Source: Actinomycetota bacterium (GTDB lineage: Bacteria; Actinomycetota; Humimicrobiia; Humimicrobiales; Humimicrobiaceae). Taken from it: a stretch of 38,537 bases of DNA. The notes below the pieces were generated by a model that had not been told where the DNA came from, searched no databases, and was given only the letters and a program-made list of their open reading frames with translations. Made by a program: the position numbers and the translations under genes. This document shows positions 16,230-24,559 of this stretch, piece after piece. The stretch covers positions 1 through 38,537 of the forward strand of contig DUQM01000076.1 of the NCBI GenBank assembly GCA_012837825.1. The letters run 5' to 3'. Position 1 is the first letter of the stretch; every line of letters begins with the position of its first letter.

Positions 16230-17981
16230 TCAGTTCACGGGTTCAAAATAAATATCATTTTTCTTCTGGATAATATGTTTTTTCCAGTTATTATCGTTGG
16301 TTTGAGGGAAATCGCATCGCTGATGGGTTCCCCTGCTTTCTTCCCTTAAAAGTGCTGAAACTATAATAAGTCTTGCGACGAAAAACATATTAAGCAGCTC
16401 ATTTGTTTCTATATCGGTTCTGTTATAGAAAGACTGATTTTCAAGATGTTCGTCGGCAAAAACAAGTACTTTTTCCAGCCTTTCCTTTTCTCTAAGTATG
16501 CCGACTCTGCTTGTCATAAAATATCTCAGCTTCTCTCTTATCCTGTCTGTCACCTCTTTGCCTGCAGAGTCATCGCTGACTGCTGTTTTTTGTTTTTTTA
16601 ATTCTGCTTTATTATCAGCGCCATAGAATCCTTCTTGTTGTTTCGATTCTTCTGAAATAATAATTTTTTTAATGACTTTTATAAAATCTTCTGATTCAGC
16701 TGAACTATTTCTATTGTTTCCGGAGGGATTCCTGTCTTTGATGTTTTTAAGTATCCTGTTATATATTCTTGTTCCGAAAACAAGGCCCTCCATAAGAGAA
16801 TTGCTTGCCAGGCGGTTTGCTCCGTGCGCTCCTGTTGCGGCAGTCTCTCCACAGGCAAAAAGACCCCTGATATTAGTCTCTCCGTCAAGCGTGGTTTTTA
16901 TGCCGCCATTGAGATAGTGTGCTGCAGGCGAAACTTTTATCAGATCTTTTTTTAAATCAAGACCGTTTTCCTTTAATTTTTTGACTATATTGGGAAATCT
17001 TATATTAAGCAGATGTTTGTCGATATGTGTTGCGTCAAGGAATACATAATCTTTCCTGTTTTTTTTCATTACTATTGTCATTTCTTTTACAACAATATCC
17101 CTGGGTGCAAGCTCAGCCAGAGGGTGTCTTCCTATCATAAAACGGTTTCCGTCCGTATCCCTTAAAAAAGCTCCCTCTCCTCTGAGCGCTTCAGTGATCA
17201 GGAAAAGCTTGTCATCATTTGTCCTGAATACTGTAGGATGGAACTGAATGAATTCGATATCCTTTATTTCGGCACCGGCTCTGTAACTCATTGCAATACC
17301 GTCTCCGGTGCTGACTACAGGATTTGTTGTGATTTTATAGAGCTGCCCTATTCCTCCTGTTGAGATGACAATATTTGAACACGGGTGAATCTCAATTTTG
17401 CCTGTAGCTGAATTAAGAACTATTATCCCGCAGACCGAATCATCAGATGTGAGAATATCAAGTACAAAATTCTCAAGATAGAATTCAATGTTATTTATTT
17501 TTTTGGAATATATTATAAGCTTTTTTTCGATTTCTTCGCCTGTGGCATCTCCGCCTGCATGAAGAATCCTGGGACTGGAATGACCGCCTTCAAGGGTCAG
17601 CCCGATTTCACCATTGACTATATCAAAAGCCACTCCGTCTTCAATAAGATTTTCAATCATCTCGGGGGCGCTTTTTACAAGCGTTTTAACGGCCTTGCTA
17701 TCGCAGAGACCCTGTCCGGAAACCATGGTATCTTCATAGTGCTTTTTCCAGTTGTCAGGATTCTTTATTGCAGCTGCAATACCTCCCTGGGCATACCAGG
17801 TATTCGACTCGGACAGAGAGCTTTTTGTAAAAATTTTAACCTTTATATGATTTGAAAGTCTTATGGCAGTGGATAATCCGGCTATCCCGCTGCCGATTAT
17901 TATGCAGTCAGAAAAATCATGTATCCTTTCATAATACGAAGGATTTACCAGGAAACGGGGAAATGTTTTTTTTATTTCCAT
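16230..17981 (-). CDS. nadB: L-aspartate oxidase
   Basis: FAD enzyme that oxidises L-aspartate to iminoaspartate for quinolinate synthesis; in anaerobes fumarate can serve as the electron acceptor. The FAD motif IIIGSGIAGLSTAIRLS, the catalytic region with WYAQGGIAAA, the HPTVF segment, GGIKTTLDGETNIRGLFACG and HGANRLASNSLMEGLVFG are all present. A poorly conserved, Ser/Lys/Glu-rich stretch of about 60 residues (about 420-480) separates the core from the C-terminal helical domain and makes the protein longer than usual. The frame is open from TTG 18014 inside nadA. ATG 17981, four bases after the nadA stop and preceded by AGGA, is the likely start. Confidence 0.95.
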   Translation of the reverse strand: MEIKKTFPRFLVNPSYYERIHDFSDCIIIGSGIAGLSTAIRLSNHIKVKIFTKSSLSESNTWYAQGGIAAAIKNPDNWKKHYEDTMVSGQGLCDSKAVKTLVKSAPEMIENLIEDGVAFDIVNGEIGLTLEGGHSSPRILHAGGDATGEEIEKKLIIYSKKINNIEFYLENFVLDILTSDDSVCGIIVLNSATGKIEIHPCSNIVISTGGIGQLYKITTNPVVSTGDGIAMSYRAGAEIKDIEFIQFHPTVFRTNDDKLFLITEALRGEGAFLRDTDGNRFMIGRHPLAELAPRDIVVKEMTIVMKKNRKDYVFLDATHIDKHLLNIRFPNIVKKLKENGLDLKKDLIKVSPAAHYLNGGIKTTLDGETNIRGLFACGETAATGAHGANRLASNSLMEGLVFGTRIYNRILKNIKDRNPSGNNRNSSAESEDFIKVIKKIIISEESKQQEGFYGADNKAELKKQKTAVSDDSAGKEVTDRIREKLRYFMTSRVGILREKERLEKVLVFADEHLENQSFYNRTDIETNELLNMFFVARLIIVSALLREESRGTHQRCDFPQTNDNNWKKHIIQKKNDIYFEPVN

Positions 17982-17985
17982 TTTT

Positions 17986-18903
17986 TTATCCTGTAAACTC
18001 CTGCATTTTTTCAAGAGAAGTTCTGGCTTTTCTAATTATTTCATCGGGCAGATTAATTTCATAGACACTGTCTTCAAGAGACCACATTATTTTTTCCAGA
18101 TTAATAAGCTTCATATTCGGACATATAGTGTTTTTCTGAGCAGGATAAAATGTCTTTTCAGGATTAAGCTTCTGCAATCTGTGTATCATTCCTATCTCGG
18201 TACCAATGATAAATTTAGTATTTGAAGATTCCTGCACATATCTCAGCATTCCGCCTGTACTGAGGACCTTGTCCGCAATATCGGTTAATTCGGGGGTGCA
18301 CTCAGGATGAACAAGTATTTCTGCATTCGGATGATCTTTTTTAAGCTGAATAAGAAGTTTTGCATTTATCATAATGTGAGTGGGGCAGTATCCCCTCCAG
18401 AAGATCATCTTTCTTCCTGTCCGACTCATGACATAAGTGCCCAGATATTTATCAGGGATAAAAATTATTTCCCTGTCGGCAGGTATAGAGCTTACTACTT
18501 TGACAGCATTTGCGCTTGTACAGCATATATCCACCAGAGCTTTGACTTCGGCTGTTGAATTTACATAGCAGACTATTACAGCGTCGGGATGCTCTTTTCT
18601 GAGCTTTCTTACATCTTTCACACTAATCATATTTGCCATAGGGCATCCGGCTCCGTCATCGGGAAGCAGGACCTTTTTGCCCGGATTTAATATTTTTGCG
18701 GTTTCTGCCATAAATCTTACACCGCAGAATACTATGGTGCTCTTCTTTACCTCAGATGCCTTTATGCTGAGTTCCAGGGAATCGCCAACAAAATCAGCAA
18801 TATCCTGTACTTCGCCGATCTGATAATTATGAGCAAGTATTACTGCATCTTTTTCTTTTCTGAGCCTGTTAATGCTCTCTATAAGCTCTATGTTTTTATT
18901 CAT
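17986..18903 (-). CDS. nadA: Quinolinate synthase
   Basis: 4Fe-4S enzyme that condenses iminoaspartate with dihydroxyacetone phosphate to quinolinate. The start of the fold, AVILAHNYQIGEVQDIADFVGDSLELS, is typical. Likely cluster Cys residues are in FCGVRFMAE, in the HPECTPEL segment and in NTICPNMK. GTEIGMIHRLQK near the end is also conserved. The frame is open to ATG 18972, but those extra 23 residues are unlike the family. ATG 18903 gives MNKNIELIESINRL, matching short-form NadA proteins such as that of Thermotoga. Neither start has a good Shine-Dalgarno. First gene of the nad operon. Confidence 0.95.
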   Translation of the reverse strand: MNKNIELIESINRLRKEKDAVILAHNYQIGEVQDIADFVGDSLELSIKASEVKKSTIVFCGVRFMAETAKILNPGKKVLLPDDGAGCPMANMISVKDVRKLRKEHPDAVIVCYVNSTAEVKALVDICCTSANAVKVVSSIPADREIIFIPDKYLGTYVMSRTGRKMIFWRGYCPTHIMINAKLLIQLKKDHPNAEILVHPECTPELTDIADKVLSTGGMLRYVQESSNTKFIIGTEIGMIHRLQKLNPEKTFYPAQKNTICPNMKLINLEKIMWSLEDSVYEINLPDEIIRKARTSLEKMQEFTG

Positions 18904-19057
18904 TCCATTAATCCATATATTGAATTTTATTATTCTATGATGGCCTGCTGCCAGCCGGTCTTTACAGGACATCTTACAGAGAATAAGGAAAAATAATGTT
19001 TACCTATTTTAAAATATAAATTAAAAAAAATAAAACATAACCATAAAAGACTTCTTA

Positions 19058-19086
19058 ATTAAAAATAAGAGATTTTAAATTGTCAA
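19058..19086 (-). promoter_or_regulatory. Putative nad operon promoter
   Basis: On the minus strand TTGACA (19081-19086), a 17-bp spacer and TTTAAT (19058-19063) form a good sigma-A promoter pointing at nadA. The leader to ATG 18903 would be about 150 nt. I see no recognisable operator or riboswitch in it. Confidence 0.5.
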
Positions 19087-19247
19087 TATGCTTGATATTT
19101 TAAAAATCTTCTTTTAATGTTATAAATCTATTTTCAAATTTATATTTTTAATAATTGGTATTGATTTATTTTTATTATTATCCTTATATAGGTTTTCATA
19201 AACAAAAAATTACAGTATTCTGTCGGCAACATATTTAAGGAGAAATA

Positions 19248-21317
19248 TTGAGACTGATAATAAGCGAAAAGGAAATAGCAGCAAGAAGAATTGCGCAGAT
19301 CCTTTCAGACAATGGAGTAAAAGAAGAAAAAGTATATGGTGTTCCTGTCCATTCCTTTTCTTTTAATAATACAGACTTTAAATCAATAGGGCTTAAAGGA
19401 CATATTCTTCAGGTTGAATTTCCCCCGGAATATGCAAACTGGATAAAAGTGCCTCCCCAGGATCTTATTGATGCAGCTCTTGAAAAAAAGCCGATCGAAA
19501 AAAGGATAATTCAGGCTTTAAATAAAATTTCAGGCGAGGCGGAAAGCATAATAATCGCAACAGACTTTGACAGGGAAGGAGAGCTTATCGGTTATGATGC
19601 TTATGATCTTTTGAGAAACAAATTCGGGGAAATACCTGTGCAGAGAGCAAGGTTTTCGGCAATCACCCGGAAAGACATAAAAAATGCATTTTCAAATCTG
19701 GACAAGCTGGATTTAAATCTTGCCTTTGCAGGAATGGCAAGGCAGGATATCGATCTTATATGGGGCGCTGTTCTCACCAGGTTTATCTCTCTTTCATCTT
19801 TTCAGCTCAGGGAAAAATTTCTTTCTGTAGGAAGGGTTCAGACGCCCACCCTGGCTATTCTGGTGGAAAGAGAGCTGGAGATAAAAAATTTTGTTTCAGT
19901 ACCTTACTGGCAGATTAAGGCGGTTCTTGAAAAACAGAACGGAGACAGATTTGAAGCTTTTTATTATAAGAAAAAAATACTTGATGAAAAAGAAGCGCAG
20001 AAAATATTTGATAAAGTCGGGGACAAAGGCAGTATTTCTGCAATAAAAGAAGTTACCAGATCAATAAAACCACCGGCTCCGCTGAATACCACCGGTCTTA
20101 TAGTTGCTGCGAGCTCTATGGGATTTTCCGCACAGAAAACAATAAATACCTCGGAAAGTCTTTATATAAATGGTTTCATTAGCTATCCGAGAACAGATAA
20201 TACGGTGTATCCTTCAACAATAGATTTAAGAGATACTATTTCAAATCTAAAAAACAATAAGGACTTTAAGGAGATGTTTGATGCAGTTCTTTCACAGAAG
20301 AAACTGAAGCCTACAAGAGGGATGAAAAAAACCACTGATCATCCTCCCATATATCCTGTAGCATCTGCAGACAGAAAGGACTTAAATAGTGATGAATGGA
20401 AACTTTATGAGCTTATTGTAAGAAGATTTGCATGCACGCTTCTCCCGGAAGCTTCAGTCAAGAGCATGGCTGTAAATATCGATATAAACGGTTTTAAATT
20501 CATTGCAAACGGTTCGACAATGCTTGATGAGGGTTGGACAAAATTTTATCCATACTATAAGCATGCGGAGGTGGTTTTGCCGGACCTGGAAAAGGGAGAG
20601 GATCTTTCTGTAGCAAAAAAAGAGATAAATGCAAAAGAAACAAAACCGCCGACAAGATATTCCCAGGGCAGGCTTGTTGAAAAGATGGAAGAGTCCAATC
20701 TTGGCACAAAAGCAACAAGGCACTCGATTATACAAAATCTGATAAGCAGGGGATATGTAAAAGGCAATCCTCTTGAGGCGACGAACAAAGCTATTGCAGT
20801 AATAAGCGCATTGAAGGATTATGCATCAAGGATTACAACTCCTGATATGACGTCTGAACTTGAAATGGATATGGATGCCATAACAAAAGGCGAGCTTGAA
20901 AAGTCGGAAGTGGTAGATATCTCAAAAAATAAATTAAAGGAAATAATGAAAATCCTTATTGAGAAGAAAAAGGAGATCGGGAAAGCAATAAAGGATGGTA
21001 TCAAAGGTGATGAAATAGTTGGAAAATGCCAGTCTCCGGACTGCGGCGGCAATCTTATAATAAGGATGTCAAATAAAACCAGGAAAAAATTTATCGGCTG
21101 CTCCAATTATCCTGAGTGCACACAGTCTTTTTCAATGCCTCAGAACGGGCTTGTGCTGACAACTGATTCCGCATGCAAAACGTGCAGTTATCCGGTTATC
21201 AGAGTTATCAGAAAGGGCAGAAAGCCCTGGAATTTATGCATAAATCCGGAATGTCCGTCAAAAAATGAAAGTTATAAAAATAACAAAAATAAAGGGTCAG
21301 ATAAAAAGACTGATTAA
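19248..21317 (+). CDS. topA: DNA topoisomerase I, archaeal-type
   Basis: Type IA topoisomerase that relaxes negative supercoils. The TOPRIM domain begins MRLIISEKEIAARRIAQIL and carries ATDFDREGELIG. The catalytic Tyr is in FISYPRTDNTVYP (Tyr313). Several blocks match archaeal TopA rather than the usual bacterial form: LKGHILQVEFPPEY, ARFSAITRKDIKNAFSNL, ARQDIDLIWGAVLTR, TDHPPIYPV and LGTKATRHSII. Bacterial TopA has AADPDREGEAI at the TOPRIM site. The C-terminus has Cys-rich zinc modules (about residues 594-625 and 645-670) and a Lys/Asn-rich tail. TTG 19248 follows AAGGAG at 19237-19242. It lies upstream of tmk and holB, the place occupied by the normal topA in Actinobacteria. Confidence 0.93.
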   Translation: MRLIISEKEIAARRIAQILSDNGVKEEKVYGVPVHSFSFNNTDFKSIGLKGHILQVEFPPEYANWIKVPPQDLIDAALEKKPIEKRIIQALNKISGEAESIIIATDFDREGELIGYDAYDLLRNKFGEIPVQRARFSAITRKDIKNAFSNLDKLDLNLAFAGMARQDIDLIWGAVLTRFISLSSFQLREKFLSVGRVQTPTLAILVERELEIKNFVSVPYWQIKAVLEKQNGDRFEAFYYKKKILDEKEAQKIFDKVGDKGSISAIKEVTRSIKPPAPLNTTGLIVAASSMGFSAQKTINTSESLYINGFISYPRTDNTVYPSTIDLRDTISNLKNNKDFKEMFDAVLSQKKLKPTRGMKKTTDHPPIYPVASADRKDLNSDEWKLYELIVRRFACTLLPEASVKSMAVNIDINGFKFIANGSTMLDEGWTKFYPYYKHAEVVLPDLEKGEDLSVAKKEINAKETKPPTRYSQGRLVEKMEESNLGTKATRHSIIQNLISRGYVKGNPLEATNKAIAVISALKDYASRITTPDMTSELEMDMDAITKGELEKSEVVDISKNKLKEIMKILIEKKKEIGKAIKDGIKGDEIVGKCQSPDCGGNLIIRMSNKTRKKFIGCSNYPECTQSFSMPQNGLVLTTDSACKTCSYPVIRVIRKGRKPWNLCINPECPSKNESYKNNKNKGSDKKTD

Positions 21318-21345
21318 GGCTGCAGGCTTTAACCTTCTACAGGTG

Positions 21346-21617
21346 TTAACGGTTTGATAAAGCAGGCTTTTTTCTGCCCGGCGGTACAGGGGAGGGAACT
21401 ACAAAATTGCTGAGTCTTTTATTTTAAAAGGCAGGTTTTCATTATTTCTTATACTTTCAATGATTCTTCTGTGTGTTGCATCTCTTGACCCGATATATGC
21501 TATATGCTGCTTAAAAGGATCCAATATATGCAATATATGCTGTTTAAAAGGATTTCATCTCCTGCTTTAAAAATAAAATAAGATATCTTCTTTTTCTGAT
21601 GGGAGTTTTAAGTCATC
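21346..21617 (-). pseudogene. Decayed fragment of class I fumarase beta domain
   Basis: Not an open frame; pieces in different minus-strand frames align in order with the N-terminal part of the class I (Fe-S) fumarate hydratase/tartrate dehydratase beta domain. They are KLPSEKEDILFYF, then AGDEILLNSI, then YIGSRDATHRRIIESIRNNE continuing NLPFKIKDSAI, then VVPSPVPPGR. The family reads roughly GDxVLLSG...ARDAAHKRLIE...GEELPF...YVGPTPAPPG. At least three frame breaks, a TAG and a tandem duplication (21491-21553) interrupt it, and the rest of the domain and the alpha subunit are missing. This explains the otherwise empty 375 bp between topA and the lipoprotein gene. Confidence 0.7.
21491..21553. 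repeat. Imperfect tandem duplication inside the fumarase remnant
   Basis: A unit of about 30 bp ending CTTAAAAGGAT (21491-21520) recurs at 21522-21553 as a 32-base version ending TTTAAAAGGAT, with a few differences. On the minus strand it duplicates the codons for the ILLSS segment and shifts the frame, so it is one of the lesions in the pseudogene. Confidence 0.75.
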
Positions 21618-21692
21618 TCCCAGTCATTTTATTCCGGAATTTTCCGGTTTTTTAATTAAATAGTTTTTTTAAAACAAAATGCTTTTAAAAAA

Positions 21693-22529
21693 TCAGAACT
21701 TGTCCTGCCTGTTTTTTTTAAAATAATTATCGTAACTATACAAAGGCTTGGATCTGCGTTTTTCTATTTTTTTCCTTGTTGCATTAAATATTATTGCAAT
21801 TATGAGAAATAGTATGAATAGCAGAACTATTCCAAGTATTACAAGAAGAAAGTATGAAAGCAGCTTGGTTTTTTCTCCCTCAACTCTTATAAACTTTTGC
21901 TCCCCGTATTTGATATCCCAGACCGCTATCCTGTTATCGCCGGTAAAATCAGAGTTGCTTTTTAAAACTTTGAAAGGAAATTTTATCTGGTAAGTGATTT
22001 TCAGTATTTCTCTGTCAGTTTTAACTATATTGTCCAGACGGTACAGATCTGAGTTTACTCCTCCTGATTTAAGAACTGATTCGTCAATTTTCATATCAAC
22101 AAAATCTTCAAAATAATATTTTATGGAAAAAAATGATTCCTCTTTTTCTATTTTTGCATAAAATCTATCAGGTGGATTTTCTGAAAAGTTGTCTATTGAT
22201 ACATGGGGCAGGAAATTAATATCTTCAAAATCAATCGCTGAAGTAAAGTGAGTGTATCCGTCTTTCTCGGAAGTAGTTATTTCACCTTCCGGGAGAGAGT
22301 CAAAGATTTTATCAAAAAGAGGCTTGTCATTACCGATGGCAATTTCGCCTTTTTTGATATATTCTGTTTTTACGGCAATATCCACAATTCTTTTTCCGGA
22401 GAAATCACTATTGACTTCAGTGTATATGTCAAGGATTGTCTGATCGCAGGATGAAAGAAAAAGCATAATCAGGACAAGAATCAATAACATGAGGAAAAAT
22501 TTAAATTTTAGCAAACCAGGCCTCATCAT
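21693..22529 (-). CDS. LppM-like lipoprotein with C-terminal membrane helix
   Basis: A 278-residue exported protein. The hydrophobic signal (about residues 8-28) ends in a clear lipobox, LSSC, with acylation expected at Cys28. An extracytoplasmic domain of about 190 residues follows, then a strong membrane helix (about 224-250) and a basic cytoplasmic tail. An N-terminal lipobox plus a C-terminal helix, with a beta-rich domain opening DIYTEVNSDFSGKRIVDI, is the layout of actinobacterial LppM and DUF3153 proteins. Sequence similarity is only suggestive, so the family call is moderate. Two adjacent ATG codons (22529, 22526) could start it. It is a monocistronic minus-strand gene divergent from tmk. 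Confidence 0.75.
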   Translation of the reverse strand: MMRPGLLKFKFFLMLLILVLIMLFLSSCDQTILDIYTEVNSDFSGKRIVDIAVKTEYIKKGEIAIGNDKPLFDKIFDSLPEGEITTSEKDGYTHFTSAIDFEDINFLPHVSIDNFSENPPDRFYAKIEKEESFFSIKYYFEDFVDMKIDESVLKSGGVNSDLYRLDNIVKTDREILKITYQIKFPFKVLKSNSDFTGDNRIAVWDIKYGEQKFIRVEGEKTKLLSYFLLVILGIVLLFILFLIIAIIFNATRKKIEKRRSKPLYSYDNYFKKNRQDKF

Positions 22530-22743
22530 TATTAAAAGAGATTACTTAATTCTTTAAATTATAGTTTAAAAAATGAAATATAAAAATCAATATACCAGAA
22601 TATGCGAAAATTATTAATTTTTTATATCTTTTTTATAAAAAAGAAAAAAATAAATTAAAATTAAAATGATATAATAAAAATTCAAGTTAATTAAAACAGA
22701 AAAATCTGTAAATTTTCTTTAAAGGTTGGCAATCAGCTTTATT

Positions 22744-23454
22744 ATGGGATTAAGAAAAAATATTTGCAGGAAAGGTTTTCTTGTTGCAATTGAAGGAGTA
22801 GATTCAAGCGGGAAAGCCACACAGGCCGGAATTCTTTATGAAAACATGAAAAATGAAGGAAGAAAGGCTATGATGATAGAATTTCCTGACTATAAAAGCA
22901 ATTCATCTGCACTTGTGAAGATGTATCTTAATGGTGATTTCGGTAAAAATCCGGAAGAGGTAAATCCTTATGCGGCATCAGTTTTTTTTGCAGCGGACAG
23001 ATTTGCTTCATTTAATACTTCATGGAAAAAGCTTTACGAAGAAGGATATATTATAATCTGCGACCGGTATGTTACTTCCAATATGATCTATCAGGCAGCA
23101 AAGTTTGACGAAGAAAAAGATAGGGAAAATTATCTTGACTGGCTTACAGATCTGGAGTTTGAAAAATTAAGGTTGCCGGTTCCTGATATTGTAATTTTTT
23201 TAAATATCTCTCCACAGCATTGTTCGCATCTGATTAAAAACAGGATGAATAAAATCACGGGCAGGCGCGATAAAGACATTCATGAAAAAAATGAAGAATA
23301 TATGGAAAAAACTTATGAAGCAGCTTTGCTTGTGGCAAAAAAATATAAATGGAAAATTCTTGAATGTGTTGAAAACGGACGTCTTATGTCTATTGAGAAA
23401 ATAAGCAGTCTTATAAAAGAACTGGTAGACAAAAAGACAAATAGCATTACTTAA
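22744..23454 (+). CDS. tmk: Thymidylate kinase
   Basis: Phosphorylates dTMP to dTDP for DNA synthesis. The P-loop is AIEGVDSSGKATQAG, with FPDYKSNSSALVKMYLNGDFG next, and the DRYVTSNMIYQA motif (DRY) lies at about residue 110. The lid region is RMNKITGRRDKDIHEK. Long versions with this MYLNG block occur in clostridia-type dTMP kinases. The frame is open from TTG 22726, which has AAAGG directly against it, too close to work as a ribosome site. ATG 22744 is preferred, but its own site is also weak. It is followed 21 bp later by holB, the conserved tmk-holB pair. Confidence 0.94.
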   Translation: MGLRKNICRKGFLVAIEGVDSSGKATQAGILYENMKNEGRKAMMIEFPDYKSNSSALVKMYLNGDFGKNPEEVNPYAASVFFAADRFASFNTSWKKLYEEGYIIICDRYVTSNMIYQAAKFDEEKDRENYLDWLTDLEFEKLRLPVPDIVIFLNISPQHCSHLIKNRMNKITGRRDKDIHEKNEEYMEKTYEAALLVAKKYKWKILECVENGRLMSIEKISSLIKELVDKKTNSIT

Positions 23455-23475
23455 AGTTAAAGAAAGTGAAATATT

Positions 23476-24540
23476 TTGAATATTGCAAATGTTGAATTCC
23501 TGGAAGATGGCAACCGGGAAAATGTTTTAAATATAAAACTGCTGAATCGCAGCCTGAGGAAAAAAAATCTTTCACATGCCTTTCTTTTCAGCGGCAGTAA
23601 TCCGGACGGACTTTTAAAAATAGCGCTTTTGTTTGCATGCGGTATTTTATGTAGAAATAACGGGTGTCTTGAATGCAGAGATTGCAAAAACATTCTTAAT
23701 CTGAAGCATCCGGATCTTTTTTTGCTGAAACCCTCCGGAACTTCATTAAGCGCTGAAGAATTCAGAAAAGATTTCGAACAGAAAATAAATAAAAAAGCTG
23801 TCAGCAGCACTCACAGAATTACAATAATACAGGAATGTGAAACCATGTCTGCAGGAATAGCAGACCGGTTTCTGAAGATACTGGAAGATCCGCCGGGCGA
23901 GGACCTGATTTTTATTCTGCTTTCAGAAAGTCCCGGGGCAATAAGAAAAACAATCAAATCCCGGTGCCAGATAATTAACTGGCATTTCAGTTCCGGCATT
24001 TCACTTGAATACAGTGCAAAACTTCTTGAAGCTGCATCAGTCACTGAAGAACTTTTAAGGAAAATCATTGCCGGGAAGGCAGATATAAAAGATGTTCTTG
24101 ATTTCAGTGCAGGAATTGACGGCATGACGGACGGACTTTCTTCAGAGCTGAATGAGAAACATAAAAAGGAAATTAATCTTATTAAAAAAAGCGGAATGGA
24201 TGAAGAATATGTCTCGAAACTCTTAAAAGATGCCGAAGAATCACAAAAAAGAGAAAAAAAGAAATTTTCAAATTTAATAATCGCACATATTTTTGATATA
24301 ATTTCTGCTTATGTTGAGGATATAATGGCGACAATGTCCGGCTGCAGCGAACAGTTTCTGAATAGAAGTGATAATTATAAGGAAATCTACAGAAATTATT
24401 GCAGCAATACAGGATACAAAAAAATATCTCAATTTGATGATATTCAGAATAGAATTGCATTAAACAAAAAATCTTTGACAGAAAATATTAATTATGAAAT
24501 AGCACTTGACAGGATTCTTTCAGAACTTGTCGTTGCATAA
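23476..24540 (+). CDS. holB: DNA polymerase III delta-prime subunit
   Basis: Clamp-loader subunit of the replicative polymerase (354 residues). LSHAFLFSGSNPDG is the degenerate Walker A typical of delta-prime. A zinc knuckle CRNNGCLECRDC follows, then HPDLFLLKP, the RITIIQECETMSAGIADRFL segment, KILEDPPGEDLIFILLSE and IRKTIKSRCQIINW (the SRC motif). The C-terminal half, which is alpha-helical, is poorly conserved as expected. The start codon is TTG 23476 with a weak upstream site (AAAGTGAAA). The ricT start lies 19 bp after its stop, so the two are co-transcribed. Confidence 0.92.
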   Translation: MNIANVEFLEDGNRENVLNIKLLNRSLRKKNLSHAFLFSGSNPDGLLKIALLFACGILCRNNGCLECRDCKNILNLKHPDLFLLKPSGTSLSAEEFRKDFEQKINKKAVSSTHRITIIQECETMSAGIADRFLKILEDPPGEDLIFILLSESPGAIRKTIKSRCQIINWHFSSGISLEYSAKLLEAASVTEELLRKIIAGKADIKDVLDFSAGIDGMTDGLSSELNEKHKKEINLIKKSGMDEEYVSKLLKDAEESQKREKKKFSNLIIAHIFDIISAYVEDIMATMSGCSEQFLNRSDNYKEIYRNYCSNTGYKKISQFDDIQNRIALNKKSLTENINYEIALDRILSELVVA

Positions 24541-24559
24541 ATATCAGAGAGGTGGTTTT

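Noticed and set aside
17982-18014. N-terminal extension of NadB from TTG 18014
   Set aside because: It lies inside nadA, whereas ATG 17981 has AGGA and ideal spacing after the nadA stop.
18904-18972. N-terminal extension of NadA from ATG 18972
   Set aside because: The extra 23 residues resemble no NadA sequence and have no ribosome site; the family begins near MNKNIEL.
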